Assembly: GCA_030620095.1 (NCBI GenBank)
Contig: JAUTXW010000323.1
Coordinates: forward strand, 1 to 64,000
DNA: 64,000 nt
Direction of reading: 5' to 3'
From: Kuschelorhynchus macadamiae
Lineage: Eukaryota > Arthropoda > Insecta > Coleoptera > Curculionidae
Part shown: positions 11,782 through 23,378 of the stretch, in pieces
Layout of the letters: each line of letters begins with the position of its first letter
How positions within the stretch are numbered: position 1 is the stretch's first letter
Made by a program: the position numbers and the translations under genes
The notes under the pieces: generated by a model
The model's input: only the letters and a program-made list of their open reading frames with translations
The model's database searches: none
What the model was told of the DNA's origin: nothing

Positions 11782-12015
11782 ACGCCCGTAAACAAGCCAT
11801 CGTCAGAGAAAATCGACGAGAACGGTTTAATGTTTTCGATGAGGAACTCGGGGTGCGGGAAGCGGCCCTTTTACTAGTCCGAGACAAGAACGGCCGTTAC
11901 TCTTTGCTCAGGGATCCCCTTTTACCTGGATCGATGCGTGATAGCCGCCGATCCAGCCTGGCAGAGCTATTTCGAGGTGCAGGAATTGCTGAACAAAGAC
12001 ACTTTTATATTTAAG
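11782..12015 (+). CDS. Host gene exon, start of a PH-like C-terminus, in-frame TAG
   Basis: GC content rises sharply against the surroundings. A good acceptor (CTGTTTTTTAG) precedes 11782 and a good donor (AAG|GTGAGT) follows 12015; the exon is 234 nt, phase 0 at both ends. The frame that joins the next exon reads ...FYLDRCVIAADPAWQSYFEV and then QELLNKDTFIFK, which resembles the later strands of a PH domain. In that frame TAG lies at 11875-11877. Either the true exon starts right after it, where CCCTTTTACTAG could be an acceptor, or the stop is a mutation or assembly error; upstream codons in the same frame also look protein-like. I do not recognise the gene. A second frame is open across the exon but does not fit the next exon. 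Confidence 0.6.
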
Positions 12016-13429
12016 GTGAGTTTATTAAAGATATATTTTACACATGTACAGAATGTCCTAACTGAACTTTGCTGTACCACGGTATTATGCTAATTTATAA
12101 AGGTGGATAATTATTGATAGCGCTTTTCAATGATTGCTCTGTTGAACTTTCAGAGCACTATTTTGCAGTTTTTATGTTCTATTTAACGCAGATTGGTCCG
12201 ACATTTCTCATTTTACGTCATTTTATTAAAATGGGACTTGCTCTCAGATTGCTCTTGATTACTTCGGGTCCACAAACAAATATTGAAAAAGTTGTTTTTG
12301 GGATTCTAGGAATTTTGTCTCTTTTTCGTCAAACGATTGGAAAATTTAATAATGAGTATAAATAAAAAATATGCACTGAGCTACCGAAAATTGTTTATAT
12401 TATTAAAAGTTTTTCTTTTCTAACAAATCATATATTCGAGGATTTCACAATGCAGTAAGATATGCATTTTTTATTTATATCTAATAAATACGTAGAATAA
12501 ATCAAATAATGAATTAGTTTTTTGTTAAGAAATAATTTTTGACATCTAGCTGCGACAAAACGTCGAATATTAAATCAGCAATTCAATTAATAGCAACGGC
12601 AACCTCAAATTTATAATTTTATTATTTCTCTTTTAATTACGTTAATTTAATAAACAACATTGAGCATGAAACGTATGTTAGAATCTTATAATTTTTATGC
12701 TGGATGGGCGGAATTCATTTTACTTTACGATCCATGTCTAGTTTTACCTCTCTTTAAAGTGTTTGAGAAGATATTTGCTAATTTCTGCCGAGCCGGGATC
12801 TTTCAAGATAACTTTGATAATAATTGATAATTTTCTTAAAAAATTGTGCTTTTTTTTTCAAGTTAGATTTTCTGATTTTCCGGTACATTTTGGAATCAAA
12901 GAGTAAATCGATAAAGATTTTTAAATCTGTTTCAGTCAAGCGAATGCGGAATTGTCACTCTCAGCAAGAGTTCTATGAGCGGGAGAAAAAAAACTGTTTT
13001 AACAATGTAGTATTTATTTTAAATAACAAGCAGAAATAACGTAAACATATTATTTATTTTTTATTATTTACAATGTTTATAATAAATGAACGGCAAGAAT
13101 AGGTCAGCTTGGAAGGTGCTGGCCGCTGATGATGCTACATTTGGGGAAGATTTGTCACATAAGTTCATATTTGACATATCTCTCTTTATTTTGTAAATTG
13201 TTCCAAGTGTCCTTCCGCAACCAGGCTTCCAGTTTTTTGATGTTAATTACTCCTTCATCAGTCTGCTAACATGATTGTCGAAGATCTTATAAATTTGACC
13301 TAGATATGGGGCTATTTTTGATGGCATTTTGACAAATACATTCACCCCTACTTACCACTTTTATAACCCAAAGATAACGATTATTAATGGATATTTGTCG
13401 ATATGGATATGAAATTGTACAATGTCCTA

Positions 13430-13689
13430 TTAAAATTTATTAGTTTGGGAATGTTTACCTTTTCGCAATAGTGCGGAAGTTATATTTAAAGTCAATCGGG
13501 TACGTGGTTTTATGCCGCAAACCGTCAGACAGATGGACTGACCGACAGACATACTGACGGATTGAGAAAACATCTGTTTTGGTAACTAAGGAACCCTAAA
13601 ACGTGAAAATTTATAATCCTGGAATTTTCTCGATTACAAATATTTTATTTGGCCGCCATTTTGTTCCGGGCTCTCATGTTCTTATCTTT
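13430..13689 (-). repeat. Dispersed copy of the ATGGCGG repeat
   Basis: The minus strand shows CGGAACAAAATGGCGGCC and a block with GTCTGTCGGTCAGTCC, as in the array near 5.8-8.1 kb. It abuts the hAT fragment at about 13690. Confidence 0.55.
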
Positions 13690-14524
13690 CTGTAATGTGT
13701 CTTTTAACAGCTTTATGGAAACTGTTTAAATCGGAAAAACCAGTTTTATTCCAGAGACCTTTTTTATTTTCAAAAAGTAAACATGGCCAGCCAAATAATT
13801 TATTTATATTTTCTCACCCTGTTAGCCATTGAAATTGTTCGTATTGTTTTTCCGGATAAAAATGTCTAATACAGTTTTTCATTTTTGTGGTTAAATTTTT
13901 CATAGGCGGTTTTGCCCTTTCTTTGGAAATTATTTGAAGCTTATTAGCAAAGTTTAAGGTTGAAAATCCCTTTATTATTAAGACACACACCACACATTCA
14001 CACACACTCTTCTTAATAAATTCTCCAACATTTTCGACGATATTACCGACAGCCGAAGTTGACGGTATTTGCATATCCACGTCCGTATTATTGCCATATA
14101 TCCATATATTCCGTATCGCACCATGCACGACGCGACGTACATATCACACAACACACGGATAGCCGTTCAAACAAACAACCTACTCCAACGATAGCTTCCA
14201 CCCCCACTTAAAGCACGCGACTGTAATGCAAAAATTGCAAACAGCCGGTGGAAAGTTCAATAACCTCTGGCTCGATTCACAGGAAATCAAGCATACAGGA
14301 CTTGGCTGCAGAGAAGGTAGCGGCCCGCATAGGTTCTATTCGATATTCTATTGTGGCTAGGTCGGAGTCAAGGCCGCATTTATTATGGGGTTGATAATTA
14401 AGATAATATTTTAGCATTTTTAAATTAATGGTTTCCTATTTCAAAAATTACATTTTTGAAGATGTTTTGTAATTTTTTTTGGGGAAGCACTGCTTCCCTT
14501 GCGTCCGTGGACTGCACGCCCCTG
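13690..14524 (-). mobile_element. ZMYM-type hAT, copy 1 (5' half only)
   Basis: The right end at 14524 has the family terminus CAGGGGCGTGCAGTCCA on the minus strand. The sequence runs through the leader and the first 100-150 codons of the transposase and stops near 13690, where the other copies continue; the 3' half is missing. The minus frame 14128-13814 contains DVDMQIPSTS and KPPMKNLTTKMKNCIRHFYP, shared with the three other copies. A TGA follows QWLTG where the others have TGT. It is a non-functional remnant within a host intron. Confidence 0.8.
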
Positions 14525-14740
14525 CGTTAAGTTGTGTTTTAAATTCAGTAGAAATTATGTGGGCACTATAGTCCGAGTGCCATAAATAAATTGAAGTTTA
14601 GTTGAAATAGCTTCCATGCCAATGGGGTGTTTTCTCAACAGGGTCCAACAATTCCCATAAATAGTTTTTAATTTTATTTTTAAGAAATTAAACAGTTCAT
14701 ATTTCTTAACAAAGATAACAATAAGTATTTTCTATTTCAG

Positions 14741-14872
14741 GCTGAAGATGAAGACCAAACCCACTTATGGTACAGAAAACTCCAGTACCACGCCCAAGGA
14801 ATGGGAGCGTGGCGAAAACGCAGAAATGCTCTTGCGAACATCATGATTAATGGGATGGGACTTCGGTCGTAG
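14741..14872 (+). CDS. Host gene terminal exon, PH-like C-terminus
   Basis: A polypyrimidine tract and CAG end at 14740. The exon has 43 codons and a TAG at 14870-14872: AEDEDQTHLWYRKLQYHAQG, then GAWRKRRNALANIMINGM. The tract EDxxxxxxWYRxLQxHA after FIFK matches the last strand and C-terminal helix (with its invariant tryptophan) of PH domains, which bind phosphoinositides or proteins at membranes. A basic tail follows. The family (for example a Rho exchange factor) is a guess. The join to the upstream exon is phase 0. Confidence 0.7.
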   Translation, partial: AEDEDQTHLWYRKLQYHAQGMGAWRKRRNALANIMINGMGLRS

Positions 14873-15519
14873 CAATTCCCTGTTTAATTGATAGTATACA
14901 GGGTGGTCAAAATTATAATTATCACACATCTTTTAATATTTATGAACATAAGAAGATCCGTAAAGTAATAATAGTTTACTCGTTCTCTAGAATGTATCTA
15001 GTTTTATAGTTCTCCGTACCACTTTGCATACCAAGTACTTTGTAAAATGTGTAATAACTATTTATATGGTTTTAAAAACTACAGCTTTAAGAGTAAAATT
15101 AAGATAAAAGTGTCCTTTTCCTACTAATATTAATTATTTTAAATTAATTATTTTAATCGAGTTTACGAAAAATATAAACAATTACCTCTACTGTATTTAT
15201 TGTAAAATATTATCGACATTATGTAATCCAGATACGCTACTCATAAATTTAAATTCCAGTACACGAGTGTATAGATGATTGTTTGAAATAATATGTTACA
15301 AATTTAGTAATTATTAGCTGTGATATTTTGGTTTGGGTGGAGGATATATTATTATTAACAGTAGCTGTAGTTCCAGTATTGATGTAACTTATCTATTTTA
15401 TTGTATTTCTAAACACTGTATTATAGTTGCAATAAAAATTAATCTATTTCATCTCATGCCTTTCATTTAACTCGGGTTCTCTGATGAATGAAAAAATTTT
15501 AAATTATTTTATAATAAGT
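14873..15519 (+). other. Probable 3' UTR and downstream DNA of the PH-like gene
   Basis: No ORF. AATAAA at 15431-15436 is a plausible polyadenylation signal, about 560 bp after the stop. The tandem-repeat array begins just beyond. Confidence 0.45.
15431..15436 (+). other. Candidate polyadenylation signal
   Basis: AATAAA lies in an AT-rich stretch downstream of the stop at 14872. Other AATAAA copies exist in the AT-rich DNA, so the choice is tentative. Confidence 0.3.
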
Positions 15520-15850
15520 ATTTTTTTAACATTATTTATTTATTAATGCAATAAGAACCTGCCAACAGTTGTGTTCGAGTTAAACGAGACCTAGTTGTGT
15601 ATATTTTTGGTAATATTCTGTTACCCTAAATATATCAATTTCTATCAAAATTTGTGACTTTAATAAACTGATCATCACTCGAAGCGTCCACCTTAGGTTT
15701 TTGCCCCATTTTCAAAGTTGCGTATCTTAAAAAGTATCATGAGGCCTTTGATGAATTTGAACTTTTTGGAATGACTGGTTAACTGGTTTTCAATTGTGGT
15801 ATCAATTTAGTGTGTAGTATCAGATGATAGTGATATACGGGACACATAAT
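15520..15850 (+). repeat. 370-393-bp tandem repeat, unit 1 (left part)
   Basis: Contains the marker phrases GTGTTCGAGT, GACCTAGTTGTGTA, GAAGCGTCCACCTTAGG and TGAACTTTTTGGAATGA. The unit is split at 15850 by a hAT with an 8-bp target duplication and resumes at 24071. After removing that insertion the distance to the next GTGTTCGAG marker is 393 bp. Confidence 0.8.
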
Positions 15851-16241
15851 CAGTGGTGCAACTATGGGGGGGCTAGGGGAGCTTAGCCCCTCCGCCAAAC
15901 GATTGGTGATCACATTTGAGGGCGCAAAACCGATAATAGTCAAATTGAAAACTGATATGGGTAGGGTAAATTTTCTAACATTGAAACATAATGGAAGTCA
16001 TTGACATAGATAATTAATTTTTGTCGACTACACATATTTAAAATAAAAATAATATTCCAAAAAATGGCGAAAATTACTTAATTGTTTGTATCAAAATAAT
16101 GTTTGTCCAGTATATGTACAGGGTAAGCCCGGCAAGCGAGACCTCCCCTTGATATTTGTGATAGCTGAAAATAAAAAAAAAAACTTTATATAAAATAGTT
16201 TTAATATTCAACGGACTTTATTTTATGACGAGCGTTCACTA

Positions 16242-18116
16242 TACAGAGTGGTTCAAAAAAGTTGGGCGTGTCTAACTTTGCATTTTTAAATGTAACCCTG
16301 TATTTTTTATTTCAGTATTGAATTCAGCTTGCAATTCGGTATGTTTTTTGTATAACATATTATCATCGTAAATTTAATAGTTTTAGTCAAAATGATATTT
16401 GAAAAAAAAAATTGTAGTTTCCCTCTACTATTGTGAAGCAACTACCTGCTGCAGCCAATACTAGTAACAAGCATTGTTATTAAAATTGCACCAGTTAATA
16501 TCTATTTTTAAACAACAATATTTCGATTTTAACTTTTTATTTATTAATAACTTATCAAATAATCAAGGAAGTAACAATTAATTAACGGTAGAAAACGTAA
16601 AAACTATTAAAACAATTAAACGTGATAGAACCAGTGGATGAAGATTGGAACATTACAAAATGTTAAACTCTCAAATGCTCGAACGTGTTTCCATTTTGTT
16701 CGATACACAGATTTCTTTGATTATTTTTCATCACATCTAAAAGTGTTACAGGAGTAATTTTGGAAAACACATTTCTAATCCTCGTTTTCATATCTTCGAT
16801 GGTAGTTGGTGTAATTACATATACTTGTTCTTTGATATATCCTCAAAGGAAAAAATCTCATGGAGTAAGATCAGGTGATCTTGCCGGCCAGTTTATATTC
16901 ACTTTTCTTTCTATCCATTTGTTTGGATAAGTTTGATCCAAATAACTGCGAAGAATGTCGGAATAATGAGGAGGTGCCCGTCGTGATGGTACCACATAAC
17001 TTTGTCGAACCTGTAGACGGACCTCTTCCAAATACGTAGGCAAATTGTTTCTTAAAAAATTTAAGTAAATTTCGCCCGTTAAAGTGCCGTCAAAAAAATG
17101 TGGTCCAATAACCTGCGATCCTAAAATTCCGCCCCATATATTTAAAGACCAAACTCTCATCCGATAAGGATTTGAAGTACTGTAATAGTGCATGTTGTGT
17201 CTATTAACAGCTCCATTACTTTTAAAATAATTCGTCGATGTACAAAATATTTCTCAAAAATAGTTTATTTTCAATAACTCTCGTTTGAAGATCTCTACAA
17301 AAATTTACCCTGTTTTGGAAATCATCCCCATGGAGTTCTTGATTCAGACAGATGTGATAAGGATGATACTTATTTTTTCTAATAATTCGGAATACTGTGC
17401 TCTACGAAATATTCAGATCATGTGCTAGTGAATAGGTACTTGGATTTAAATTGTCCACTATATTGAAAATAACATTGGTTTCATGTTCCTCACTCATTAT
17501 GAACTGTTTTTTCTTAGATTCTAGATAACTTCGATACTTGACAGCGATAGGTAAACACAAACAAAAGAACAACCACCATAATTACGCACATGTTTAGCAG
17601 CCTACTATTATTAATTATCACAGGCTCAAGTTAAGACGTCTTTTCGTGATAGATAATGACGACAGGTAAGGAAACATTTCATTCGATTTCGACTATGTCC
17701 GCGGACGTTTTAAAAGCGTTGTGTAAAGATGGGGTATTTCGATTCTTTTCTTATTAATTTTGAGAAGCGTAACATTGGTCTAAATTTGGCTGTGAATTCT
17801 TTTGTATTATTTAAAATTTTGACATCTCACTCAAATTATGGATAACAATACAAGGATAGTCAAATAAATTTAGGGGCAGAGGAGGGGTTGCCCCCAAAAC
17901 CTCCCTTGAGTGCGCCAATAATAACAATAAATTTTGCAGCAAGGCAAGAAAGCTATAAAAAATGTTTCAAGTATTATTTTGGCGAAAACTATTAAATTTA
18001 CGATAATAGTATGTTTCACAAAAAATATCCAGAATTGCAAGCTGAACCTACAAATTAAATAAAAAATACAAAAATGCAAAGTTGGACCACGCCCAACTTT
18101 TTTGAACCACTCTGTA
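16242..18116 (-). mobile_element. Mariner-type element A, inner termini
   Basis: The inner terminal repeats start TACAGAGTGGTTCAAAAAAG and can be followed for about 150 bp on each side. TA flanks them. An inverted CCCTGTA box lies at 16296-16302 in the left arm and is lost by a small deletion in the right arm. The element carries a decayed transposase (16663-17497) and, to its right (about 17640-17930), unrelated DNA with GTTGCCCCCAAAACCTCC, perhaps another hAT scrap. Confidence 0.8.
16663..17497 (-). pseudogene. Decayed mariner-type transposase (element A)
   Basis: Starts at ATG 17497 (MSEEHETN), so much of the usual first 70 residues is missing. A stop follows HDLNIS, and a frameshift follows YIDE, the first catalytic region. 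The frame then continues HYYSTSNPYRMRVWS... to WPARSPDLTP, with a stop right after it, and ends EHLRV at 16663. The normal QQDGAP motif reads PSRRAP, so the second catalytic aspartate is lost. Homologous throughout to the intact gene at 18770-19858. Cannot be active. Confidence 0.85.
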
Positions 18117-18349
18117 TAGTAAACGCTCCTCACAAAATAAAGTTCGCTGAATATTAAAAATATTTTATATGAAGTTTTTTTTCCTATTCTCAGTTATCAT
18201 AGAAATATGGTCTCGCTTGCCGGACTTACCCTGTATATTATGTTACACAGATGTGCTAACTTTTGAACTGCTTAAAATTTTTATATACGGGTTTCATTTC
18301 ATTACATTCTATGTAACTTTAAAATTCGTAATTTATTCAAAGAAAAAAA

Positions 18350-18351
18350 AA

Positions 18352-18407
<56 letters not shown>
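18350..18407. repeat. TA microsatellite flanking element B
   Basis: Pure TA repeats that end exactly at the TA of element B. A similar run follows the element at 20476. Confidence 0.95.
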
Positions 18408-18412
<5 letters not shown>

Positions 18413-18531
18413 TGTGTATCAGCCAAATGGAATAAATTCGATAATAAATAAATGGGGGCGTGTTCGGAAAAACGCTTGGACCCGTCGATTGGTATTTTTA
18501 GTTGCTCATTTTCTCCAATAAAAACTTTTTA

Positions 18532-20351
18532 TACAGGGTGTGTCCTGTAACAGTGGTCAATGCCAACTTTCTTATTTCAAATGCAACACCCCGGATGTTA
18601 TTTAATTTTTGGATTCTTTAGGAGATTCTAAACATATTTTATGTTCAATGTCCTATACCTATCTTCAACTATTTCGGCAATATTAAGTGTTTTCAAATTT
18701 ACTGCAAAAATTAAGATTAAAAAAATAAAATTATTTATTTCTTCATAATGTATAAACAAAAGTAAAAAGTTAATTTAGGAACTGTTGAATATGCTCGCCG
18801 CGAACGTCTTGGCAAATTCCTAATCTTAAATAGAAATTTCTTCTAACGTTATTTAGCATCTCAGGCGTGACCGATCTAATCGCAAGCGTTATTCGTCTTC
18901 TTAAGTCAGCTAAGTCGAGGGGTTTAGTTTTGTATACAACATTTTTAATATGTCCCCATAAGAAAAAGTCTAATGGCGTCAGATCAGGGGATCGCGCTGG
19001 CCATACTATCGATCCTCGTCTCCCTATCCACCGATTTGGAAATATTCCGTTGAGGTACTGCCGGACATTAATTTGGTAATGGTGCGGTGCTCCATCTTGC
19101 TGAAACCATATCATATTCGCTGGAACTTGTGGGTTTGCTGGATCCGGATACAAATTTGTCAAAGTTGGCACGACATTATTTTGGAGCAGTGCTAAATAAT
19201 TATCGCCATTCAAATTGCCGTCAATGAAAAAGGGGCCTATGATATGATCCCTAACAATTCCTGCCCAAACATTAACCTTTTCAGGATATTGAGTATGTTC
19301 TTCGCTGATCCAGTGAGGATTTTCCCTAGACCAATAGCGGCAATTTTGACGATTTACATGACCGTGAAGTGTAAAGGTGCACTCATCCGAAAACAAAACA
19401 TGTTCTAATTGAATAACATTGTTATCTAACAAAGCCATCATTTGTTCACAAAAATAAGTTCTCCTATCATAATCGTCTTCCATGAGCTCCTGAGTTGGTA
19501 TCACTTTATAGGGATGCATTTTATTTTCTTTTAATGTTCGAATAATCGACGAATGGCTAATATCGAACATTGCGGCGGCTTGTCGACTAGAAATATGTGG
19601 GTTTTCCTCAAACTCAAGCATAATATCCAATTTAGTATCATCATTTATTGAATTGGCAGCTGCTTTTTTTATCTGCCTCACATGTCCAAGCTCGCGAAAC
19701 TGCTTTTCTATTTTACTAATTGTCCCTTGGGATATATGCGGCAAATTTGGAAATTTTTCATGAAATAAGCGAGCAACTTCCACTTGTGTTTGTGTGTTAT
19801 CTCCATAACCAATCATTTGTAGAATTGTTATTTTATGCATTTCTGTTAAATGAACCATTTTTCTGATATTAGGTATTATGCAGTTAACGAAATTCAAAAG
19901 ACTATGACACTGACACTGACAACTACTGTCTTGCAAAGAGAAAGGCCAGGCATTTTACACAAAAGTAAACAAAACTTAAAAGTAAACAAAACTGGCTCTT
20001 TTTGTTCCATATCAATAAAAAGGAACGCTAAAATGGTTTTTGCTTACATTCTTAATATGAAGACCTAAATGGTAAATAAGTATTGAGTGTGTTGTAGCGA
20101 ATTTTTGTAATCGAATAAATAGTTCAGTAACCAGAGCCACTTTCATGAATAATAATAAATTCGAAATAAATAAAATAAAAATAAATTTGAAAACACTTAA
20201 TATTGCCGAAATAGTTGAAGATAGGTATAGGACATTGAACATAAAATATGTTTAGAGTCTCCTAAAGAATCCAAAAATTAAATAATATCCGGGGTGTTGC
20301 ATTTGAAATAAGAAAGTTGGCATTGACCACTGTTACAGGACACACCCTGTA
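18532..20351 (-). mobile_element. Mariner-type element B, inner termini
   Basis: Inner ends TACAGGGTGTGTCCTGTAAC (18532) and inverse (ending 20351); 1820 bp with inner arms of about 170 bp. The arm sequence CAACTTTCTTATTTCAAATG is shared with the middle termini of element C at 38745, so both belong to related families. Confidence 0.85.
18770..19858 (-). CDS. Intact mariner-type transposase, 362 residues
   Basis: Cuts out and inserts its element at TA sites. The ATG at 19858 (MVHLTEMHK) is chosen because it matches the start of related genes; the frame stays open 26 codons further up, but that part overlaps no recognised domain. Residues 1-70 and 75-120 form two helix-turn-helix units. Catalytic residues are D158 (FSDECTF), D255 (QQDGAP) and D292 (SPDLTP), 36 residues between the last two. 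The WxARSPDLTPLDFFLWG block is complete, and the C-terminus ends near the usual GEHIxxFL. No stops or frameshifts. With near-identical terminal arms, the element could be autonomous. Expression is not shown. Confidence 0.92.
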   Translation of the reverse strand: MVHLTEMHKITILQMIGYGDNTQTQVEVARLFHEKFPNLPHISQGTISKIEKQFRELGHVRQIKKAAANSINDDTKLDIMLEFEENPHISSRQAAAMFDISHSSIIRTLKENKMHPYKVIPTQELMEDDYDRRTYFCEQMMALLDNNVIQLEHVLFSDECTFTLHGHVNRQNCRYWSRENPHWISEEHTQYPEKVNVWAGIVRDHIIGPFFIDGNLNGDNYLALLQNNVVPTLTNLYPDPANPQVPANMIWFQQDGAPHHYQINVRQYLNGIFPNRWIGRRGSIVWPARSPDLTPLDFFLWGHIKNVVYKTKPLDLADLRRRITLAIRSVTPEMLNNVRRNFYLRLGICQDVRGEHIQQFLN

Positions 20352-20470
20352 TAAAAAGTTTTTATTGGAGAAAATGAGCAACTAAAAATACCAATCGACG
20401 TGTCCAAGCGTTTTTCCGAACACGCCCCCATTTATTTATTATCGAATTTATTCCATTTGGCTGATACACA

Positions 20471-20475
<5 letters not shown>

Positions 20476-20515
<40 letters not shown>
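20476..20515. repeat. TA microsatellite between elements B and E
   Basis: A TA run shared as the flank of both elements: it starts at the end of B and ends at the first TA of E. Confidence 0.95.
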
Positions 20516-20520
<5 letters not shown>

Positions 20521-23378
20521 TGTGTCCGAAATTGGTTATGACAGTATTGGGATCTCGGAAACCGTGATAGTTACAAAAACGTTTAAATGGAGAAAGTTTT
20601 AGACAATTATGTTTGTAATTTAACGCCGTTTTGCTCGCGATTCTATCTTTTTTAGTTTTTGAGATATTTTGAAAAAACCAAAAAACTGCATTTTCGAAAA
20701 AGTCCTATAATTTATTTATTTATGAAAATTTTCAAAATCTGTAAGAACAGTATTAAGGCAACTTTTTACGTAGAGTGCACCTATTAAGTCAGATTTTACA
20801 TACGACGTTTCGATTTTCTAGAACCATCATCAATTTTGTTTTTTCTTATGGCCGCTGTGTTCGATTTTAACAGTTTTGAAAAGAGTATTTCTTTAGCTTT
20901 TCAACGGTGTATCACACTTTGTAATTAGGTTATTACTAAAGGTGCAAAAAGTGCGTAGAGAAAATATTTAAACGTTTTTTGGAATTATCAAAGTAAAAAA
21001 TTAAAAATTAATAGTGTTAAAAGGCAATATGTAATTCAACATCCAGTTCTACAAAAAATTAGTAAAAACTACTCAATAACATTGCACAATGTTCACAAAT
21101 GTTCAAATGACCAGCCGCAGATAACACTAACATCTTTGCTCAAGTAGGCTTTGGTTTTGAAATAATAGAATGCTTTTAATCTGTCAAAAATGCAACGTTT
21201 AAGTTTTATTTAACATTCATCGCTGTTTTAATAAGGATTACAATGGCGTTAAACTTTTCTAATGAAGAAATGTTTGATATGTTAGTGTGTTATATTAAAA
21301 ATGAAAGAAATGCAAACAGGGCCATGGATGTGTATTTTGACACGTACCCCGAAAGACGGCAGCCTGGCAGAACTTATTTTCAAACGCTGGTTAGAAACTT
21401 GCTTGAGTTTGGCAGTTTTAATAAGATTCGCACAAAGAAGTATGCAAAAGACAACGAGCAACGCAAGAGGCAAATCCTAGAATATTTTAATGAAAATCCG
21501 ACTTCATCTACAAGAAGAAGCGAAACAGAACTTCAAATTCCAAAATCTACCGTTCATGGCGTCTTAAAAGTAACTAAATATCGTCCTTACAAGCCAACAA
21601 TTGTGCAAGGACTTCAAGCAGGTGATTTCGAAAGAAGAATTGTTTTTTGTAATTGGTATATCAATAGATGTCGAGAAAATCCCGCTTTTTGCAATAAAGT
21701 CATTTGGTCAGATGAGACTCATTTTACAAACTGTGGTATTTTTAATAAAAAAAATCATCATTATTGGGCTATTGAAAATCCGCAACTATGCGATCCACGC
21801 AGGCTGCAAGAGCGATTTGGTTTTAATGTGTGGTGCGGGATGCTTGGTAAGATAAACATAGTCTAATTGAATTGCTTATAATTCAATATTTTCCATTACT
21901 TTTTAGGAAATCGTCTCATTGGTCCCTTTATTTTTGATCAGACACTGACAGGCCCAAGATACCTTGCCATGTTACAGAATCAAATAGTTCCTGCCATTCG
22001 AGAAGCTGTGCCAGATGATCAGTTTAATAGCTTGTGGTTTCAGCAAGACGGTTGTCCTGCACATAACAGCAGGGATGTACAAACCTTTTTAACAACTTTT
22101 GGTGAAAACGTAATATCCAACAGTGGTCCTGTCCGCTGGCCAGCTAGATCCCCGGATATCACGCCGTTGGATTTTTATTTATGGGGATGTGCGAAAAATG
22201 AAATATACGAATTTGACCCCCCAGAAAATAGGCAAGTTCTTAAGCAGCGAACCCGAAATATTCTAGAAAATATAAATAGAAATACCATTCAACGGGTAAT
22301 CAGAACAGTTGATTGATTGATTTTCTGTTAATTCTTGTAAGGTTAGTACTTTTAAATCGCCATGAACGGTTGACTTCAGAATGTGAAGTTCTGTTTCAAT
22401 TCTTCTTATGGAAAAAACCAGATTTTCATTAAAATATTCTAATATTTGCCTATTCCATTCCTTGTCATACTTGCATACTTTCTGTTGCGATTCTTAAAAT
22501 TGGCTAACCCTAGCAAGCTTCTAATCAGTGCAGCGCTTGAAAAGAAGTTCTGTCGACAGTCGTTCTTCGGGTACATTATGTGCAGTGCACATAGTATTAA
22601 TGTTACTGAGTAGAAGTTATTGATTTTATGCAGAATTTAATGTCCAATTAAAAAATATTGCTATTTGAAACTATTAAATTTTAATTTATATCGATAATTC
22701 GAAAAAATGTTTAAACAGTCTTATTTCAAACGCAAAGCCTACTTGGGCAAAGATGTTAGTGTTATATGCGGGTGGTAGTTTGAACATATGTGAACATTGT
22801 GCACGAATCAGTTATGTTATTAGGTAGTTTTTACTGATTTTTTGTAGAACTGGATGTTAAATAACAATATATTGCTATTTAACACTATTAATTTTTAACT
22901 TTTTACTTTGATAATTCCAAAAAACGTTTAAATATTTCCTCTACGCACTTTTTGCACCTTTAGTAATAACCTAATTATAAAGTGTGATACACCGTTGAAA
23001 AGCTAAAGAAATACTCTTTGCAAAACTGTTAAAATCGAACACAGCGGCCATAAGAAAAAACAAAATTGATGATGGTTCTAGAAAATCGAAACGTTGTATG
23101 TAAAATCTGACTTAATAGGTGCACTCTACGTAAAAAGTTGCCTTAATAATGTTCTTACAGATTTTCAAAATTTTCATAAATAAATAAATTATAGGACTTT
23201 TTCGAAAATGCAGTTTTTTGGTTTTTTCAAAATATCTCAAAAACTAAAAAAGATAGAATCGCGAGCAAAACGGCGTTAAATTACAAACATAATTGTCTAA
23301 AACTTTCTCCATTTAAACGTTTTTGTAACTATCACGGTTTCCGAGATCCCAATACTGTCATAACCAATTTCGGACACA

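Larger units (their letters stand above)
12016..14740 (+). other. Intron of the PH-like host gene
   Basis: Bounded by GTGAGT and TCTATTTCAG. The first 1.4 kb holds nothing I recognise. The rest holds a copy of the ATGGCGG repeat (13430-13689) and a truncated hAT copy (13690-14524). Confidence 0.6.
16117..18235. mobile_element. Concentric mariner-type element A, outer termini
   Basis: Outer ends TACAGGGTAAGCCCGGCAAG (16117) and its inverse (ending 18235) bound arms of 125 and 119 bp. Directly inside lies a second complete pair of termini (16242 and 18116). If the inner element is removed, keeping one TA, the two arms form a near-perfect palindrome with no loop (centre GTTCACTAGTAAAC). Either a 245-bp palindromic MITE was hit at its centre or the two sets are one long composite terminal repeat. 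Confidence 0.8.
18408..20475. mobile_element. Concentric mariner-type element B, outer termini
   Basis: Outer ends TACAGTGTGTATCAGCC (18408) and inverse (ending 20475). Total inverted arms are 18408-18701 and 20182-20475, 294 bp each with few mismatches. At +124 on both sides a second set of termini (18532 and 20351) begins. Removing the inner element leaves a palindrome centred on TTTTTATATAAAAA. The element lies inside a TA microsatellite. The transposase inside is intact. Confidence 0.88.

Noticed and set aside
11780..12003. Second open frame over the host exon (includes DSRRSSLAELFRGAG)
   Set aside because: It is open and looks protein-like, but ends in a stop at the donor and does not join the terminal exon; the other frame gives the PH-like C-terminus across the splice.
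18169..18435. 88-codon plus-strand frame with hydrophobic start
   Set aside because: It crosses the right end of element A and a TA microsatellite; an accidental frame.
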